In this document: positions 43,903 through 46,062 of the stretch, one piece after another
How positions within the stretch are numbered: position 1 is the stretch's first letter
Layout of the letters: each line of letters opens with the position of its first letter
NCBI GenBank assembly: GCA_017962965.1
Contig: JAGCUI010000044.1
Location: 1-46,062 of the forward strand
From: Treponema sp.
Lineage (GTDB): Bacteria > Spirochaetota > Spirochaetia > Treponematales > Treponemataceae
Direction of reading: 5' to 3'
Length of the DNA: 46,062 nt
Notes under the pieces: model-generated
Told to the model about the DNA's origin: nothing
The model's database searches: none
What the model saw: only the letters and a program-made list of their open reading frames with translations
Translations under genes and position numbers: made by a program

Positions 43903-46044
43903 TTATTTTACAAGCTCGCTAAAAATCAATTTAATTTCTGAAACGAATTCTGCTGTTGTAACCTTGAGGTCTTTTAAGAATGAGTTGTCGCTCAAAGGAC
44001 CAATTACAGTTTCCATTTCCTTTTTATTTCTATATACCATGTTTCTGTAATAATCAGTGTAATCTTTTTCGCGTGATTCAACAGAAGCATTGTAAATATC
44101 GTTTGCTACAACAATAACGTCGTTAATAATATCCTGATAAAGCATTTCTGAAAATTCTTCCACAGGACGGGAATAAAGTTGCTCAAGAAGATAAAGTGAA
44201 TAGCGCACCTTCCACTTAGGATATTCATCGTTGCATTTATTATAAAAGTCGTGAACCTGTGCCCATGTTGTAATATTTCTTCCTTTAATAAGGTTAAAGA
44301 GCTCTTTGATTTTGTCGGAAGGAATAATCTGTCCGCCGGCATTTTCCCATTCTGTATAAAGAGTTTCTTTTCTGATTGTATTAATGATATCAAGAGTTAA
44401 AGTTTTTTTACCAAGAGCCTTGCAGTAATCCATGAGCTCGCGTGTTGCAAAATATTTTACAATCTTACGGTACATCTTGTAGGCTTTTACAGGCTTTGCA
44501 ATAATAGCCCCGAATTTTTTCTGGCATGTTTCGTCGAATAAAGTAAAATCTGCATCCGGATTCTGGTGAAGATAATCCTTAGCCTCCTGAAGCTTTTTTG
44601 GTTCCTTAAGATAAACTGCTGTAAGGCTTATGATGCGGTCCATTGCAGACATGATTTCCTGCATAGTATCCGGAGCCATAGGATCAAATTCTATATTCTG
44701 AATCTTCGTCTTTCGTTTATCGCGTTTTGCAAATTTATTTTTATTTCTTGTGATTGCAAACATGTCGTACATAAACCAGAAGGCCGGAATGATTGTAATG
44801 GCTTCGTCTGATTTTTCACCAGGACTTACAAGTGCAAAAGGATAAGGAATATCAAGCTCATGCTGGTAGCTTCCCTTTGAAACAAGAACGAATGAAGCAA
44901 AGCGTGAATTATGTTTAAAGTCTGAACAAAGGCCAGGCCAGAATCCGCGTTTTGCAAAAATTTCTCCGTCCGGTGAACGGCTGTTATGGTTACTTCCGAT
45001 TGTTGCTCCCGAAGCAATGTTGCTCTGTCCCTGAACTGTAGTTGCAATAAGGAACGAAGAGTTATGATGCTGTTCGTGGAACGGGAAGATGAGGTTATTC
45101 AAAACTTCGCAGCAGGAAATTGTAGAGTTATCTCCGAGGACAGAGTTTAAAAGACGTGCTCCATATTTTACCTGGCAGTTTCTTCCGATTACAAAGCGTA
45201 CTGCAATAGCCTGATAAAAGAGCTTACTTCCATAACCCAAAATTCCGTTTACCATTTCAACACCTTCTCCAATCTGTGAAGGTTCTTCTTCGGAAGAAAG
45301 AATGGTAATGTTTTTAAGCTTTAAAGCACCCTTGATGTAAGTTGCCTTTCCGATTTTTGCGTCTTTAATAATATTTGAATTTTTAATTACACAGTCGTCG
45401 TCGATAAAACCAGTTGTATTTAATTCGCCTGTATTTCCGTATTCTGTTAATTCTACAAAGCGATTTAAAAGCTCACTGTCGTCTCGGTAATGAGACCAGA
45501 TGTATGCGTCTGCCGGAATCATATCTTCAAAAGGAAGAATTGCGCGTCCGTCGTTTTCGTTTGCAACACCAATCCATACGCGGTTATCCTCAGGTTCACC
45601 CTTTTTAAGAATACCGTTTCCAAACTTTGAATGCTTTGTACAGCAAAGTTCCTTTATATTAAAAAGAATTACTCTGTTTCCAATAATATAATTATCAAGA
45701 TAAGAAACATTGTGGATTACACAGTCGTCGCCCACAATAAGATTGCTGATTTTTGAACGCTGGATTCCGCATGTAAGATATAAATCGTTGTAGTTGAGAG
45801 TCTGATTTTTAAGCTTTCCGAGAATTACATAACCCGAAAAGAATGAAAGATGAATTAAAGAAGGATCAAAAGCGCCCTCTTCCTCGCTAACATAAAAATT
45901 ATTCCAGGAAGAATCTTCGTTGTGGTTAAGATTTGCCTCTAAAACCTTAATTTCCTGGGCAGTAAGGTGTCTTTTTCCCTTTAAAAACTCTGCCGGTACA
46001 TCTATTTTTGCGCTTCTCTGCGCGTTTTCTACTATATTTACCAT
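43903..46044 (-). CDS. DUF4954-family left-handed beta-helix protein
   Basis: 713 residues. Residues about 85-400 contain many hexapeptide-like steps (IVGDDCVIHNVSYLDNYIIG, VIKNSNIIKDAKIGKATYI, NIASGATIGSNHNSRSPDG), the left-handed beta-helix fold used by sugar-nucleotide acyl- and nucleotidyltransferases. The pattern (WSHYRDDSELLNRFVELTEYG and the glycine-rich turn) matches what I know of DUF4954, found in Bacteroidetes and spirochaetes. The C-terminal 280 residues are helical. No biochemical role is established. Start ATG 46044 lies 18 bp from the window edge; no ribosome site is visible and a longer start cannot be checked. leuA follows directly. Confidence 0.8.
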   Translation of the reverse strand: MVNIVENAQRSAKIDVPAEFLKGKRHLTAQEIKVLEANLNHNEDSSWNNFYVSEEEGAFDPSLIHLSFFSGYVILGKLKNQTLNYNDLYLTCGIQRSKISNLIVGDDCVIHNVSYLDNYIIGNRVILFNIKELCCTKHSKFGNGILKKGEPEDNRVWIGVANENDGRAILPFEDMIPADAYIWSHYRDDSELLNRFVELTEYGNTGELNTTGFIDDDCVIKNSNIIKDAKIGKATYIKGALKLKNITILSSEEEPSQIGEGVEMVNGILGYGSKLFYQAIAVRFVIGRNCQVKYGARLLNSVLGDNSTISCCEVLNNLIFPFHEQHHNSSFLIATTVQGQSNIASGATIGSNHNSRSPDGEIFAKRGFWPGLCSDFKHNSRFASFVLVSKGSYQHELDIPYPFALVSPGEKSDEAITIIPAFWFMYDMFAITRNKNKFAKRDKRKTKIQNIEFDPMAPDTMQEIMSAMDRIISLTAVYLKEPKKLQEAKDYLHQNPDADFTLFDETCQKKFGAIIAKPVKAYKMYRKIVKYFATRELMDYCKALGKKTLTLDIINTIRKETLYTEWENAGGQIIPSDKIKELFNLIKGRNITTWAQVHDFYNKCNDEYPKWKVRYSLYLLEQLYSRPVEEFSEMLYQDIINDVIVVANDIYNASVESREKDYTDYYRNMVYRNKKEMETVIGPLSDNSFLKDLKVTTAEFVSEIKLIFSELVK

Positions 46045-46062
46045 AATTCAAAATATACAATA

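Noticed and set aside
43859..46062. T-box or leucine leader upstream of leuA
   Set aside because: leuA begins 3 bp after the preceding gene, so there is no room for a leader; any control region lies beyond the window.

Overview
This 46 kb window is AT-rich and densely coded, and looks like chromosome of a Treponema-type spirochaete, probably a gut or rumen carbohydrate fermenter. The evidence is the gene mix: cellobiose phosphorylase, NagB, pyruvate formate-lyase with its activase, a class III cyclase, a GGDEF/EAL protein, a Cache-type chemoreceptor, a DUF4954 left-handed beta-helix protein, a very large acidic TPR protein and an AddAB-type nuclease. No database was searched, so the genus is an inference.

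Layout. 1-771 (-): N-terminal part of a GH94 cellobiose phosphorylase, cut by the window edge. 970-3228 (+): Cache/GGDEF/EAL c-di-GMP phosphodiesterase. 3241-9302 (-): gatB with its own promoter, preceded by a close-packed run of HAD phosphatase, RluA-type pseudouridine synthase, ArsB/NhaD-type permease, cytidylate-kinase-like protein and pflA. 9303-9856: intergenic stretch with a GC-rich palindromic element. 9857-12037: nagB (+), a small lipoprotein (-), and a Phd/YefM-PIN toxin-antitoxin pair (+). 12192-14489 (-): pflB, with a long regulated upstream region. 14777-19418 (-): operon of adenylate/guanylate cyclase, coiled-coil membrane protein and beta-CASP RNase-like protein. 19576-22414 (+): murJ and an M24 peptidase. 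22416-28560 (-): exported LamG/FN3-like protein followed by the 1540-residue TPR protein. 28716-37084 (+): uvrC-addB-addA DNA repair operon. 37070-38038 (-): AEC permease. 38125-39880 (+): tRNA-Leu(UAA) and murD. 39903-42011 (-): chemoreceptor. 42232-46044 (-): DUF4954 protein then leuA.

How the genes work together. PflB and PflA form the anaerobic pyruvate-to-formate branch but are about 7 kb apart. The strongest regulatory signal is upstream of pflB: a good sigma70 promoter carries two adjacent 7-1-7 inverted repeats of Fur/PerR/Zur type, followed by a leader of about 225 nt with two copies of a roughly 20-nt motif. UvrC, AddB and AddA form one overlapping repair transcript. AddB keeps the four cysteines of the iron-sulfur-stapled nuclease domain. 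MurJ and MurD serve peptidoglycan synthesis. The cyclase operon pairs a membrane cyclase with an undescribed coiled-coil protein and a ribonuclease-like enzyme; this is the most plausible candidate for an uncharacterised signalling unit. No CRISPR array, prophage or insertion sequence was seen.
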